Source of the DNA: Plasmodium brasilianum
Taxonomy: Eukaryota > Apicomplexa > Aconoidasida > Haemosporida > Plasmodiidae
NCBI RefSeq assembly: GCF_023973825.1
Contig: NW_027122934.1
Span: forward strand, 1 to 64,000
Direction: 5' to 3'
Length of the DNA: 64,000 nucleotides
Shown: positions 40,615 to 55,384 of the stretch, in pieces
Layout of the letters: the number at the start of each line of letters is the position of its first letter
Position numbering within the stretch: position 1 is the stretch's first letter
Made by a program: the position numbers and the translations under genes
The notes under the pieces: generated by a model
What the model saw: only the letters and a program-made list of their open reading frames with translations
Databases searched by the model: none
Told to the model about the DNA's origin: nothing

Positions 40615-43444
40615 GATGTAACATGTTTTCTTATCTAATGAGGTATTTAATTTAGTGTAACAAATGTAGTATATTTGAGTATGTTCTTATTTATCATACA
40701 TACCAGTCATTAAATATTATAAATGCTGAGATATGTACATATCCTATATTGCGCACAATAGGTAAAAAATATGTTCTTCAATTTTTTGTAAATATCAATG
40801 CTATAATTTTGTAAAATATATATTTTAATATATTCCTTCAGTTTAATTAAATATTTATCTTTTAATATATATATATTTATATATGTAAATACATTTTCAT
40901 TAAAAATATATTTCTATGTTTTATAATAAATATATAATAAGACATTTCTTATAATATTTTTGAAGTCGTTTATTTATTTATATTTGACCTATATGAAATA
41001 TCACTTTCTACATTTTTTCTTATTACGCTCTAAAATTATTATTTGTTGATGCAATTATAAATATATATAATTGCTTTTAGAATGAATATAAATATATGTC
41101 GTTTTATATTTAATAAAATAAATTAATATATTTTGTTGTATTTATACATATTTTTTTCTTTAAAATAAAATGTAAAAGTTCATATATAAGAAAGATTATA
41201 TAAAGCAGAAGAATATTTTAATATAGAACAAAATATAACCTGAAAAAGAATAAAATAAAGTATTATATTAATATGTATGAATCGTTATTTAAGCATTTTC
41301 ATTAGTATAATATATGATGCATTAAAACTATATAAAAAGCATAAGTACATGAAAAAATTATAACATAAAAATAAAACATAAATGATATGAATGTGCAAAA
41401 GTATAAAAAATTATGTGATGATCATATATATATTATTCCAATAAATTAACAGGACGTTATATATATTTTCAATAGGTTGTATATATGAATATTAACTTTT
41501 ATTAACTTTTAAAAAATATTGAACAACATGGAATTAATGGTAAAATAAATACATATATATAACAGTATATAAATCAATATCATAATTATATAAAAATATT
41601 ATGAATTAAATTATGATAATTTATTTTTTTGAGGTACTTATTAATGTATACACCACCGGAAGCATATACTTTTGCTTAATTTCTAAGAGCAAATAAGAAA
41701 AAAAGTAGTATTTTTACAATAGAAATATTATAAAATTACACAATATAAAGAATAATTATGAACTAAATTACTGTTTTAGAAGAACGATTATTATTTTTAT
41801 TTATTGTGAAAAAATATTTAAGAAACTGAAATGATTTACATTATATAGATATAACTTTGAAAATATGATTTATTAAAAGAAAAGTACATATATAAAAATG
41901 GTATAATTAAAATAATGAAATAACGGAAATAATTTAGGATATACAGTTGAATGAAAAAAATGATAAAAGAATAGTAGGAATATATTTATAGTTCTCGATA
42001 TATTTATTTAATGAAAAAATCAGCTATATTATAAAAAATAAAAAACATTTGCATATGATATTTAGCTTTACATAAATATAAGGAATTTAGATGAATATAT
42101 ATATAATTATCAGAAAAGAGAACAAAAAAAAGGTTTAGAATTAATGAACCTTTTTAAGAAGTATGAATTCACAATATAAGTAAATATGTCGTAAAATTTT
42201 AACACACATAGATACATTTTTTTAAAAGTTAAAAATGTATTATTAGAAATTTTTAAAATTTGTGAACATATATATTAAATGGAAAAATTAACTGTATCTA
42301 AAAAATTGACAAAACGTTATTATGACAACTTATGGAAACTACAAAATACTTTTTATAAATGCCACAAATACAATATAAATGATTAAAAACAATAAGAATA
42401 AAAAAATGTTAATTTTTGTACGTTTTTTTTTCAGATATATAAAAATACAATTTTACATTTAATTATATTTATTTTTATATAAATTTTTAAGAATTTCCGT
42501 GAAATAAAAATATTTTAAATTAAAAATAAAAAAGTTTAATATTAGACGATTACCATAAGATTTAGTATATATCGCATTATTTTAGTTATAACACAGTATG
42601 TTAAAATGGATAAGGATCATAAATATCTGAATATAAGTTATCTGTACAATTAATGCTGTTTTCAAGAAAAAACTATCTATTTATGTTCATTATTTAATAT
42701 ATATTTCAAAATTATATCTATGACACAATATATTTCTAAAATTATAAGTATATAATAAATTATACACTTTAAAATTATAAGCTGTAAAATTACTAAATTA
42801 TATATAGTAGTAAATTATATTAATATATTTTCATATTTTATACTTGAATTATATATGCTAGATAACATTATATATAGATTAATTGCATTATATATATTTT
42901 TCATATAATGAATTTGTGTGAATTATTTCTATAACAATTTTACTTTAATCATTTTTCATATTTTTTAATATATTTACATTTTTTCTGAATATATATAATT
43001 AATTATATACAAAAATAAAAAATTTAAGAAATGAATATAATGATTTATAATTTAGAAATAATAATATAAATTAAACATAATTAAAAATTATATTCTTTAC
43101 AAATAATAATGCGAAAGTAATATTATACTCTTTATTTACACATATAATATATAATATGTAATTTTTCAGATATTATGTAATATATACTTAATTGTATTTT
43201 ATAAATACATTATATAATATATAAGAATTAACCGGTTTATGTAGTAATTAATGAAATACTATAAATAATATAACAAGGAAATTTGAATACTATATAGTTT
43301 TGTGAATTAATATATTGCTATAATGATCAATATTTTATTATAAATTAAAGTTTTTTCAAAAATATTGTATTTACAAAATTATAATTATTAACTGAAAAAT
43401 ATTATTAAAAGCAATTATTGTTTTTCTGACACATAAAACAATCC
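40615..43444. other. Intergenic DNA between L and M genes, copy 2
   Basis: About 2.8 kb without a supported gene. It is AT-rich with many short A/T runs, and longer than the matching interval in copy 1 (about 2.0 kb). Confidence 0.5.
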
Positions 43445-43500
43445 ATTATCTATATTCTCTACATTCTACATTCCATGTAAAACAAATATTTCGAAATTAA
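43445..43500 (+). promoter_or_regulatory. Shared upstream motif of a fam gene
   Basis: TATCTATATTCTCTACATTC then TACATTCCATG and TTCGAAATTAAGG-like text, 383-438 bp before the ATG at 43883. Although the gene is M type, this version resembles those before L genes. Confidence 0.45.
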
Positions 43501-43882
43501 AGGAAAACATACATATATTTTTTATTTAATTTTAAAAAAAATTAACAAAATATATATTTAATTAATGTTCTATAATAAATAATTAAATTATATGTTTTTA
43601 ATATTTGTACATATATACTAATTATAATATTTTGATTAAAGTTATTTTTTTTTCAAAATAACATTATCATATAAATTTTGTAATATTTATTTAATTTTAT
43701 TTTTCTGTTCAATGGTTGGAAACATTTTTATAGTTATATACATATTATTATAATTGTACAAATAAGCAAAATATAATAGCAAAAAAGAATAAAATAAATA
43801 ACATATATTTTTTTATCATTTCAAGAATATTATTTGTAATATTATCCTTACTGTATATATTAAAGTATTAAAAGTGAACATC

Positions 43883-44763
43883 ATGGAAAAAAATATTATT
43901 TTAATCTTAATTATTAAATTTTATGCGTTTATTCTTTTACGTTGTTTATTTCATTTAGAAAATGATGTAATAGAAAAATATTATTTAAGAAAATTTGACT
44001 TTTTCATGTAGTTCGTGTTTTATGTTTATTAATACTGTTATTTTCCTTTATTTTATTTATTTTATTAAATAACATATATTTAAATTTTATTATTTTTATT
44101 TATCAGAGCACTTATAGAACATCCATAAATAATAATTATAAACTTGGAAAAATTATAGTTATAAGAAATTACCGATTACTAGCAAAATATAAACAAGATG
44201 TCTATTCAAGTAATTCGGTTTTAAGAAGAGACATGTCAAATAAACTGAAGTACGAAAAAAAAGATATACATAATAAAGAAAAAGCAATAAAAGAAAAAAA
44301 CAGTAAATATAATAGAAGTTTACTAAATCAAGCGCAATATTATACAGAATTTAATGACTATAATAATGGAATGTTTGATGGTAAACATTTCCATTTTGAA
44401 AAAAAATGGATAAAAAAAAAAAAATATGATGATTTTTTTGAAAAAAACAAGAGAATTGGAAATATAGCTTTAAATAATATAAAATTTAGAAGTTACAGTT
44501 TTGGAGTTGCTATAATTTTTCTTATTGTTTTATTGGTAATAGGGTATCCTATTTTACATAGGTATGGTTTGCTGAAAAAAGCTGGAGACCAGATATTAAA
44601 TTTTTTAAAATTGAACGAAAAGCTTGGAGGCGTAGAACCCTATATTTGTGTAATATTATACGGAATACTTATCGTTTTGTTATCACTAATACTAATCATA
44701 GTCTTTCCAAAGATATTAATAAATAATGAAAAGTATAATAAATATAAGTTAATGACTGAGTAA
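43883..44763 (+). CDS. fam-l/fam-m family exported protein, M type (246 aa, probably fam-m)
   Basis: Exon 1 (43883-43966, 28 codons) starts MEKNIILILIIKF; the donor is GTAATA, placed one codon earlier than in most paralogues. Exon 2 (44107-44763) starts after TATCAG; phase and comparison with STYSKF/STLNKF starts elsewhere support this AG over the one two bases later. An export-like site RLLAK is at residues 51-55. The M signature (AQYYTEFNDYNNGMFDGK, HFHFEKKW) spans about 104-129. Membrane segments lie near 160-178 and 206-228 with a short loop of about 27 residues. The tail ends KYNKYKLMTE. It is the intact counterpart of the broken gene at 15825. The shared 3' motif is clear at about 44790-44860. 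Confidence 0.92.
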
Positions 44764-47700
44764 AAAGAAAAATGAAGCATACACTTTTTTTTTATAATGA
44801 GGATATCGACATAAAGTAATATCTGTAGTATCTTTAGTGATATATTATTAATACACTGAGCTATATTTGTTTTTACTTTTAAAGATACATTTATGTATAA
44901 CTTATTCTAATTGCACGGAATAATAATAAATTATGTTCTTAGTTTTTCTGTGAATTTGAATATTTTACGTCTTTTCCAATTTGTATATTAAAGTATTATT
45001 TGAACTTAATTAAATACATTTAGAATAATAAATGTATCTTATTATTTAAATAAACTACTATGAAAAAAATATATTTGTGCTTTAATATGAAAATATGGTA
45101 GCACAATTCTTATCATATATATAACTGCAATAATTTATATTTGAACTAAAAGATGGTGCTTTATAGTTTACATCATGTTATACTTTAAAATGATTGTTAG
45201 TTTAAGTAAATAAAAAATGCCTTATTAGATTTTTTATAAACAATTAATTTATTTCAATCGTATTTAATGAAATGAAGTGCGTTCTTTATACTATATTGAT
45301 ATATATATATATATTACTCAAGAAAAAAGATAATGTATATTATATAAAATAATTTTTATTAGATATACATTATAAATTATATTTATTCCTTAATACTTTT
45401 ATAAAAACTTTTGGTTAATTTTTTTGATGGTATAAGTGTGTAGTTATAAGTACATAATAAAATAATATCTTTTTTAATAGGGTTCTTAATTTAAGGTTTA
45501 TGTTCAATATTTTAATTTTATTACATTTTGCATGTTACATTATTTTGTTAGCTTATGTATATTATTAAATGTACAATTAATTCTCTTGTAAAAATAAAAA
45601 AATAAACGTTAGAATTTTTAAAAATTGAAATATATATTTATATATATACATGAAATAAAAAAAAATAAACAAAGTCAAAATAAATAAATTCACTTTAAAA
45701 GGTAAAAAGAATGTTAATAATAATTTATTATTAAATTAATATAATAAGAATGAAATTATAAATTTAATTGAAATGGAAAAAATAAAAATATATGATATAT
45801 TTTAAAATTCCTATAATATAATTATATTTACTTTCATTTCCCTTTGTTTTAAAAAATATATTGAAACTTATCTATTGATAACACTTTAATTTATACACTT
45901 TTTTATATTTAACTTTTATTTTTTTGATTTCTTAAAAACATTACTAAATAATAATATTTAAAATAAAATAAATAGAAAGAACGAAAACAATTTTTTTTTA
46001 TTTACATGTTGTCGTCTTCTATGAAAATATTAAATGAGCGTTAACATAAAATACTATATATTCGGCATATATATATTAATTTCGTGTTTTAAACGTTTTA
46101 ATACTTTCATTGATGTATTAAATATATATTAATAAAATTTGTATATAAAGTATAGATAAAATACTTTAGTGCTATTAATATATAGGTACATAGGTAAATG
46201 TTGAATTTCTGATACTATGCACATTTTAAGGAGAAAATAAAACACTTCATTAAGAAATAAAAATATTGAATGATTCATTAATTTTGTGAATGTGTATATA
46301 ATTAAAAAAAAACACAGATAAAACTAATAAATAAAGGGTTTTAGTTCTGTTATAAATGAGAATTATTTATCTGAGAATATCTAATAAAAGCTTAAAGTAT
46401 TTTAATAACGTATACAGTATTTTTTTTTATAATTTATACACAGATTCATTATGTCTTTATGTGCTTTAAGATTTTTCTTTTCTTTCTTTTTTTTTTTTAC
46501 ATAATTTTTTTGCATCAGATTATATAATATTTTTTTTTTAATTTATAGAAATTTTTTATTTGAAATGCGATTTTACAAGGTTAAAGTTAATAAGATCTAA
46601 ATGTGGAAATACATCTAAGAAAGCTAAGGTTCTCAATTCTTATAGTAAGAAATCTTAATGAGTATAAATAGAACGAGAAGAAAATAAAAAATTCAACATT
46701 TGCATAAGTATGTATACATTGTTTATTCTTCTATATATACAGAGCATTATAAGGATGAGTATAAATAAAAATTTTGGTTTTATTAATAATAAATCCATAT
46801 TTATACACTTGTGAGAGGAAAATTTAGTGAGAATTTACTTATATATATGTATAAAATTATACAAAAAGGAAAAATATGATATGTAAAAATTAAACGGTGT
46901 CTATTTACTGTTATTATACAATAATACCATATATATTTATAGATAATAATTAACAGTTGGAATATAGACATCAAGGTTTAAAAAAATATGTAAAATGAAA
47001 AATTAATACTTAATTATTACAAAATAAAAAGAAAGAAAAATGAAGAAATAACATATATAGTTATTTCATAATGGTTAATAAAAAAGTGTAACATGAGGTT
47101 CTAGTTTATACTATAAAAGAAATAATTTTAAACTATATTTATTTTGCGTTCAACAAAAATAAATTATTTGAAAAAATTAAAACTTACACATATACAATAT
47201 TCCAATTAAGTATAAAGTATTATGAGTATAATTTTTATATCTAATTAAAGCTCTTTAAATCTACTATGCCGTTTCTCTAAACAACAATATCGTAATTACC
47301 ACGTAATGCCTATATATACAGGTTCTCTGCATTAATACACCTAATGAGAATAATTATAATGCTTAATATTATATGGTTAATTATTTAAACATATATTCAG
47401 ATGTAGCTGAAAAACCTAACATAAATAGAATAAATTGAAAATTCATTAAGTACTTAAACAAAACTTTTCAAAATTAAAGAAAAACCTCATATATAAATTA
47501 TTTTCTTACGTATATATAAGTGTTAAAAAAAAAATAATAAAAAATAATTTAAACATTTTCATTATCTTATAAATTTTATAAAAAACTAATGCTGAGAAGA
47601 AGCAGTAAAGATGTATATACTATATTTAAGTTATAAAAACAAGAATTATATTAAAAGAATCTTTTTAGATAAAAGTTGAACATTATTCATGTATTATATA

Positions 47701-47817
47701 AAAATTAGGTGTATGTATATATATATATAAATATCCTAAATAACATAAAATTATATATATATTAAAACAACTGCCAGAATATTATAGATTTATAGTAATT
47801 ATTCTATAAAATTTTAC
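44764..47817. other. Intergenic DNA, duplicated at about 16.7-18.7 kb
   Basis: No gene. Begins with the M-gene 3' motif and includes the block at 46565-46630 that matches 17470-17530. It is about 1.1 kb longer than in copy 1. Confidence 0.5.
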
Positions 47818-48641
47818 TTATGAGTGCTTACAAAATTCCTTAAGTATAATTGATATATTATTGTAACTCTTATAAAAATTTTTAAATATTCTATAGAATA
47901 AATATAACACTGATAATAACAATAATACACAAGATATATAAATTCCTTTAGACCGTTGTGATATTACATTAATTAATAAGAAAATAGAGTTTAATATATA
48001 TGGAGTAAACTCCTTAAGCATTTTTTTAGTAATAATTTTTTTAAAATTACCCATAAGTATATTTGGCCTTTTATATAGAGTTTGCAATTCTTTTGGTAGT
48101 TCGCTTTCATCATGTAAATCTAATATTTCTAAATTTGGGCATGTTAATGGTTTTATACTATATTCTGTTTACTTATATTTTTTTACTCGAATTGATTTTT
48201 TTATTTCTTCACGAACATCATCAAAGTAATTAATAGGTGATAACGAATGTTGAGCATTTTCGGAATTATCATTAAATATTAATGAATTACTTCAGTTTTG
48301 AAAATTATCTTAAAAATAATTTTTTAAATTAAATACTGTCTCCTGAGAATCTATATTTGTTTCCGTATAAAATAATCTGTGTAACCCTATATTTGATGTA
48401 TTATTTAAGTTGATTTTTTATTCCATATTTTGTCAGAGTTAGTTCACTGTAAATTAAGATAAATATATAATATTTATAATAATATCTGTATTTTTATATT
48501 AATATATTATTCATTTTAATATAAAAATGTAAGATTACAAAAAATGTATACAAATTATTGTATATAATAATTAACTTTATAGGAATATTGGAATATCCAC
48601 ATTAAAAAAGTAAAGAGGAAAATTTTATTTTTTTGTTCTAT
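47818..48641 (-). pseudogene. Dead duplicate of the exported membrane protein gene
   Basis: Counterpart of 18677-19523. Exon 1 (48641-48576) keeps its 22-codon length and signal-like text, but the start codon is now ATA and the donor reads GTTAAT instead of GTAAGA. The acceptor before 48446 is intact, yet the first exon 2 codon has become TGA (CGG in the live copy), and frame changes and stops follow in the charged middle. The last part (48087-47818) is still open and encodes the membrane region (KMLKEFTPYILNSIFLLINV, GIYISCVLLLLSVLYLFY) and a shortened tail. Loss of start, donor and frame together means it cannot make the original protein. The open 3' part might be transcribed, but I see no promoter evidence. 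Confidence 0.88.
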
Positions 48642-50150
48642 TGTGATGAATGTATTTAAAATACTAAAACTTATGTGATGATAAAATTTTAAGGAATATA
48701 TTTTTTTTTGAAAATATTCAATATAATATTTGGTATAATTTTTTTTTATATAAATAAATTTTTAAATTTATATCTTTCTTAAATTAGTATTAACTATAAA
48801 ATATATTCAACTTAAAATTGAGAAATGATGCGTTAAACAAAAATATTATACTAATTTTTCTATATAATAATATTTTTAATTAAAGTAATATAGATAAAAT
48901 AGGTTTAAGAAAAAACATTAAGAAGCGTATAACCAATTATTACATAATAATTGCAACTAGGAATAATGTAAAAAATTTATTTCAAATATTTTGTATATAC
49001 TTGTATATTTTTTGCATTAAATATAAATCTGCCTTCTTAATTTATCTATGAAACTCAATAGGAAGAAATAAATTTGTAAGACATGAAGTATACAAGTCAT
49101 ACTTTAAAAATATAAAACTTTTAAAGGATATGTTGATTAAAATAGTAAACAAAATTTTGTTAAATTCTTGTGATATTTATAGCCTTTGATATTATTGAAT
49201 ATAGAGGTATATTAAAGATATGATATAATATTAAAAATAAAAATTTGAAGTATAAAGTTTATTTTAAATTCATACGATTAAGTAAGAAAATACAATTAAA
49301 AAAAAAAAAAAAAAATTTAATAAAAAATAACAAATTTATATAAGAGTGTCATAAAGAATAATATATACATACTGGGCTAACATTTTTATGATACTTTAAA
49401 TTGGAATTATATTATATTTAATATTATGTAGTAAGAATATAATTATAATAATATAGTAAAAAAGTTCAGAAAAATGTATTTTAGAACAATAATAAAAAGA
49501 TTATGAATTAAAAAATATAAATTAGCCTTATGATTAATATAGAAATTATTAGTTAACATTATTCGCATGGTTTTTATAATATTAATTTAGAAGTTAATGA
49601 ATTATTTTCTACGATAATTAATATTCTATAATTCACCTTTATAACTTGATATAGTATAAATATATTTGCGATTTATGAAATACATCTACCTTATAAAGAT
49701 TAAATATCAAATAATTCATATTATCATCTTCTATATATATTAGGTTTATAATTAGCATACATTACTATGTTTATATATGTTGTTTATATATATATAAATG
49801 TTGATGTACAGGTTGGTAAAATTTTTTTTTTTTTGTATATTTAGATGATTCGTTATGTATAGTATTTATATTGGTACATTTAACATATTTTTCTTATACT
49901 GTGTTATTATACATATATAATAAATTCATAGATATTGTAATGTACTTTTTTTGTATAAAAAAACTGAGGATAAAATGCGACGACGTATATTAAAAAATTT
50001 CATTGGAATATGATTTACATTTAAAATTAATTTATAAATAACTTCATAATATTTCAATATAATACTTTATGATTTTTTGTGTACTTTCTTTTAATTAGTC
50101 AATATATATGTGTATGAATAAAGAATTTTTATTTTTTGAAAACAATAAAA
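48642..50150. other. Duplicated upstream region of the dead exported gene
   Basis: No gene. Matches 19.5-21.3 kb in order and text, for example 49940-50035 against 21105-21190. A run of A is at about 49298-49315. Confidence 0.5.
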
Positions 50151-50530
50151 TTTTGAAATTACGGATTTCTAGTTGCTATGTTTTTTTTTTGTTGCTGTTG
50201 TTGTTGAGAAAAGAAATAGCCTAATTATCAGGATTAAAGTATTTGAATAATATATTGTTTACAGAATATAGCATAGAAATATTTTTTCGCAATTCTATAT
50301 AAAAGGATGACGAAACTGTTATACTCTATTTTCATATAATATTATGTAACTAATCTTTATTTTATCTGATATAAATATATTGGATATGTATAAGATCATA
50401 AGAAATAATAAAAAATATACAAATCTTATGTTAGTGTTTGAGCAAAAGAAACAATTTGGAATACATGTTTTTATGTAAAGAAGTATTTAATATGAAGTAA
50501 TATCTGTAATATTTTTAGTGTTATACATAT
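50151..50530 (+). pseudogene. C-terminal fossil of an M-type fam gene (copy 2)
   Basis: At 50388-50436 the plus strand reads YKIIRNNKKYTNLMLV, matching the M-type C terminus, without the stop seen in the copy 1 fossil (21551-21600). The DNA at 50470-50530 matches the family's 3' motif closely (ATGAAGTAATATCTGTAATA). No other part of a fam gene can be recognised upstream. Confidence 0.6.
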
Positions 50531-52519
50531 AATACATATAATCTCTAAAATATTGTAAATGCACATGTGTACATCCGGTTACGTTGATAAGCAACAAATA
50601 AAACCATGTGTTATTTCTTTGTGAATTTGTAATTTTTAATAATTTCTACTTTGTATTTTAGCGTACTATTTAATATTAATTAAAAAATATTAGTATTATA
50701 TATATATTTGTATACATAAGTATTTTTCAATGAACAATATATATTGGGGATATAAAATAAATAAATGATAAAAAAATTCATATAATTTTATGGAATTCCC
50801 ATAACTTATGTTTTAAATTATGGTTTTTATATTCAATTTTTTCATAATATACTAGTCTAAATGATTATTTGTTTAGATAATTAAAAAAAAGTCATTATTA
50901 GTTATAAATTAATAACATGTGCGTCTTTTTTTGTGTTTTGATGTAACTACTTTAGAATATTATGTTTCATTGTTATATATATAAATATTTATATAGTTAA
51001 ATTTTTTACTCTAAAATACTCTTAACATTTATTATACAAAATAATTTTTATAAGTAATGTGTTATAGAACATAGATATATTGTAAAATTCATTTTAACTT
51101 TTTTTTCTAGTCTACAAAAGAGAAAGTATAGATAAATAATAAAATATTATGTTTATAAAATGAGAGTTACAACAGTTTAATAACTTCATAATTTTAAAAT
51201 ATAACAATAAAATAACGAGAAAAAATTATTCAACATTATATTATTGTTTATAACTATAGTGTTAATTCAATATTTCTGTAGATAGTTAAATATATATTAA
51301 GTTAAAAATTTATAGATAAATATGTTTTATATATAAATGTCAATAAAATATTAAATTAACGTTAATGATATATTAATGAATAATATTCAAAGTTTCTATT
51401 TTGGTTTTATCATAATAGTGATCATCTAAAATTATTTTATATATCGGCAAAAGCTAAATAAACTTTAGAGTTAATAAATATAAATAAATTTTTTCTGCAA
51501 TTTTAAGGAAATACGTATGTATTTAATTTTTTTTACTATTTGTTATTCTTCGATATAAATATATTAAGTATAATTTTAATATTATATTCAAGATACAACA
51601 ATACATATATTTTATATAAACATTACTAATTCTTTTATATGCTCATTTTTTAAATAAAAGGAAATAAGAAATTATTTTTTTCAATATATAATTCATAAAT
51701 TTAGTTCTAGGATTTATAGTTAGGATTCAATTTATTACTTTAGAATAGTAATTATTTATTAGTATAATTTTAGTTTTAGTAGAAGTTGTATGTATCTTAT
51801 TAATACTGTGTATCACAAAACTTCTCCAAAAAACATGTGGATATCGGCATTAATATTTTTATTATAACATTTACATAATTATTAATTTAATTGCATTTTT
51901 TAAAAATTACTTAAATATATATAAAAGAGTAAATTTACAAAAAGAAATTAGCATTTTTATTCGTTATAAAATAATATAAATACATTATACAATCTAGATT
52001 ATTTGTATTTTAAAACTTTTAATCTATAGCTACTCTATATATTATGTCTTTTTATTTTTTATCAAATTCTTTTTAAAAATATATATTTACTTAAAAAAAA
52101 AAGAATAAATTAAAATCGATACATTTAAAAATTATTTATTTAGAAATATTCATATATATTATACTTAATTAGATATTATAACCTTAAACATATATACTAC
52201 AAAAATGATGTATTGTTCTAAATTATTTATAAAATAAATATTTATTCATAGATTACGTAATATTTTATAAATATTTTTTTTCATATTTACAGTATTCCGT
52301 GGAAGATTGAACATAGTACAAACACATAAAAAAACATATTAAAAAAAATAATGTTTTCTTTATTTATTATAACTTTTATTATAGTTTTATATAATTAACA
52401 TCATTTAACAATAATAAATAGTTTAAAAAAAAAAAGAAAGAGTTTAAAAATCATAATTCATAATAGGAAAACTTCGTTGATAATTATTATTACCTTTATA
52501 TATAGAACAATATAATATA
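50531..52519. other. Upstream DNA of M gene at 52954
   Basis: No gene. The block at 51700-51820 is a copy of the repeat about 1.2 kb upstream of fam genes and is closest to 22895-23045. Confidence 0.5.
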
Positions 52520-52590
52520 TATATTTTATACGATCTATACGATGAATTCCATTTTCTAGATAAATAAATTCAATATTAAGAAATTATATA
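52520..52590 (+). promoter_or_regulatory. Shared upstream motif of fam genes (M type)
   Basis: TACGATCTATACGATGAATT followed by CCATTTTCTAG, 364-434 bp before the ATG at 52954; nearly the same as 23711-23780. Confidence 0.45.
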
Positions 52591-52953
52591 TTTTTTTTTT
52601 TATTTTTAAAAATATTAAAAAAATATGTAATATACTTAGTGTAGTATATTAAAATGTATATATATAATATATAGGAATGAAATAATTTTATTTCATTTTA
52701 ATAATTATTAGATTTTTTCTTAAAAAAACTTTAAGATAAAAATTATGTGATGTATTTTTAATTTCATTTTTCCTTGAAAATATCGTGAAATATATTATAA
52801 TAAGATATAGTACATAATGTTCTTATGAAAGAATAAAAAATCTCAAAAAATAACTTTTGAAATACATATATCGTTTTTTATTTTTAGAAGTATATTTTAT
52901 TATTATTAATTTTTTCCTTAGAGAATATATCGGATTATTAAAAACTTTAGCTC

Positions 52954-53822
52954 ATGGATCAGAGAATTATGTTACTTTTATTAATTAAATATTTTCTGTT
53001 TATGCTTTTAACATGGATATGTAATTTATGGAATGATGCGGTATTATAAAATTATTGGAGTATATTTGTTTTATTCATATTAATCTAATTTTAATTATAA
53101 TAATATTTTTTTTTTTACATTTATATCTTTAATTCAGTTAAAAATATAATACTAACATTTTTTTATTTTAGAGATCCATAAATAAATCTTTGTATGATAA
53201 CTTAAAAGTTAATAGAAAATTAGATATAAGAAATTACAGATTACTAGCAAAATGTAAGAAGAAAAAGGACTTAAATATTGTATCGTTAAATGAAGATATA
53301 GCAGATAACGGAGAGTGCGAGAAGAAAACAACATATAATAATGAAAGTGTGTTCACAAAACTAAAGAAACAATCTAATATATATCCATTAAATAAGGCGC
53401 AGTACTACACAGAAGTTATGAATTATAACAATGGAATTTTTGATGGAAAATATTTTCATTTTGAAAAGAAATGGATCAAGAAAAAAGATTATGATAATTT
53501 TCTCGAAAAAAACAGGAGAATTAGAGACATAAAATTAAAAAAAATAAAATTTAGAAGTTACGGATTCGGAATTGTTATATTTTTTCTCTTTTTCTTGTTT
53601 GGAATAGGATTACCAATATTACACGGATTTGAGTACTTAACGGATGTGTTGTCACCTATGAATAATCTTCTAGGATTAGCTGGAGATGGAGTAAAAAAAT
53701 ACTCTTTTCTAATATCATTTGGCATACTTATCATTATATTATCTATTATGATTTTAGTATCAATTCCTAAGATCTTAAAAAATAATGAAAAATATAAAAA
53801 AATTAAGTATATGACTGAGTGA
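52954..53822 (+). CDS. fam-l/fam-m family exported protein, M type (245 aa, probably fam-m)
   Basis: Exon 1 (52954-53040, 29 codons) starts MDQRIMLLLLIKYF and ends NDA before a GTATTA donor. Exon 2 (53172-53822) follows TTTTAG in phase, starting RSINKSLYDN. An export-like site RLLAK is at residues 52-56. The M signature (AQYYTEVMNYNNGIFDGK, YFHFEKKW) spans about 105-130. Membrane segments are near 161-180 and 207-230, with a short Asp/Gly-containing loop. The tail ends KYKKIKYMTE. It is the closest relative of the gene at 24139: the N-terminal 90 residues, flanks and upstream motif match, while the inter-membrane loops differ in length and content. The shared 3' motif is at about 53845-53910. 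Confidence 0.92.
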
Positions 53823-55384
53823 ATAGTATAATAAGTATTTCTTTTTCTGTAAGAATTCAATCAATATGATGTCATAACTGTGATACTTTTAGTGCTATAA
53901 TTTTTATATTCACAACTATGATTTTTACAGTTTTATAGATGCACGTGCGTATAGCTTTTCATTTTTATATGGAGTGGCAATAAAATATATTCGTTCTTTT
54001 GCTAATTTCAATGTTTTAATGTTTTTTATTTTGCATAATAAATTATTATTACAGAAAAATTAAATATTATTGCTTAATATTTATATTTGTTTAAAATATA
54101 TTTTTATAAAAATTTATGTATATGAGGTAAAATTAATATAAATTTATTAATGTCGCTTTACAATTTATATTTAGAATGAAAAATAATTGTGCCATATTTT
54201 TTATCATCTTCAAGCTTAATATGATTATTGTAGTTCTAATAAGAAAAATATATGACTAGCTTTATATTAAAAAATATTATGTTTTCTTTTGTAATTGATG
54301 AAACTATGTAAATATATACTGTTACAATGATATATATATATATTTTTTACTCAATATAAAAAGCAAAATATTTATTTTATTAAATATATATATTCCTTTT
54401 GACTTCTTAAGAGATGTTAGTTTTTTTTTTTTTCTTATGGTATATCTCGGGAATTATGTATATAATAAAATAATATCCATTTAAAACATGCCTCTGAGTT
54501 AAGGTAGAATGGTTAATATTTTTATTTTAGTATTGGTAATATTTTATTTTATTTATTAATATTATGTCTATTATTAAATATACAATTAATTTTTTTAGTA
54601 AATGAAAAATATAAATCTTACACATTTAAGAAAATGATATACCTTTATATTTATGTACTTAAAAAAAAAAAATTTTAATGAAAAATAACATGAATTTTAA
54701 GTATATTTTTTTAATCTATAAAAGAACATTTAATTTATAGCTTATACTTTTAATATATTGACCAAACAAAATTTTTTATTACTGAAATATATTTTAAATT
54801 AAGAATAAATTATTAATAATATGAAGAATTCGTAAGCGAACGAAGAGTACAATTATGAATTAATTAGGTTAAAAATATTTCAACATGGTATTGCATAAAC
54901 AAATTAATAAGGAAATGTTTTATTATTATTTTTATAATAGTTGTTGTTATATACACGATTATGACGTTCTCAACGTATATATAATAAGGTAAAATTAATA
55001 ACAAGTATTAAAAAAAATATAAAAAACTACATAAGATTTTAATACCTATTAGTAATATGAAGTACATGCTAAGCATTTTTGTCTTTACCAAATTTATGGT
55101 AACTATAAAGAAAAGGTCATAAAAAATATTATTGAGTATTTTTTCATCATCCACAAATTTTTATTTGTCCTTTTTATTTGAATAAGCCAATCTTTTAATA
55201 ATGTGTTATAATTTTAGTATTACATATTTATTGTTTTATTATTTTGAATATGATATTGAGTATAATCCTAAAAAGGTTATGTTTAAATTAATAAGAAAAA
55301 TAATGATATATAGTAAGTTACAATACTGTATAGTTATTTTTATTAATATATAAGTGTGAATATCTGAAAATTTCTAATTAGAAA
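53823..55384. other. Intergenic DNA at left side of the PIR-remnant insertion
   Basis: Begins with the M-gene 3' motif and duplicated flank. Beyond about 54.6 kb the sequence no longer matches copy 1. No gene seen. Confidence 0.45.
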
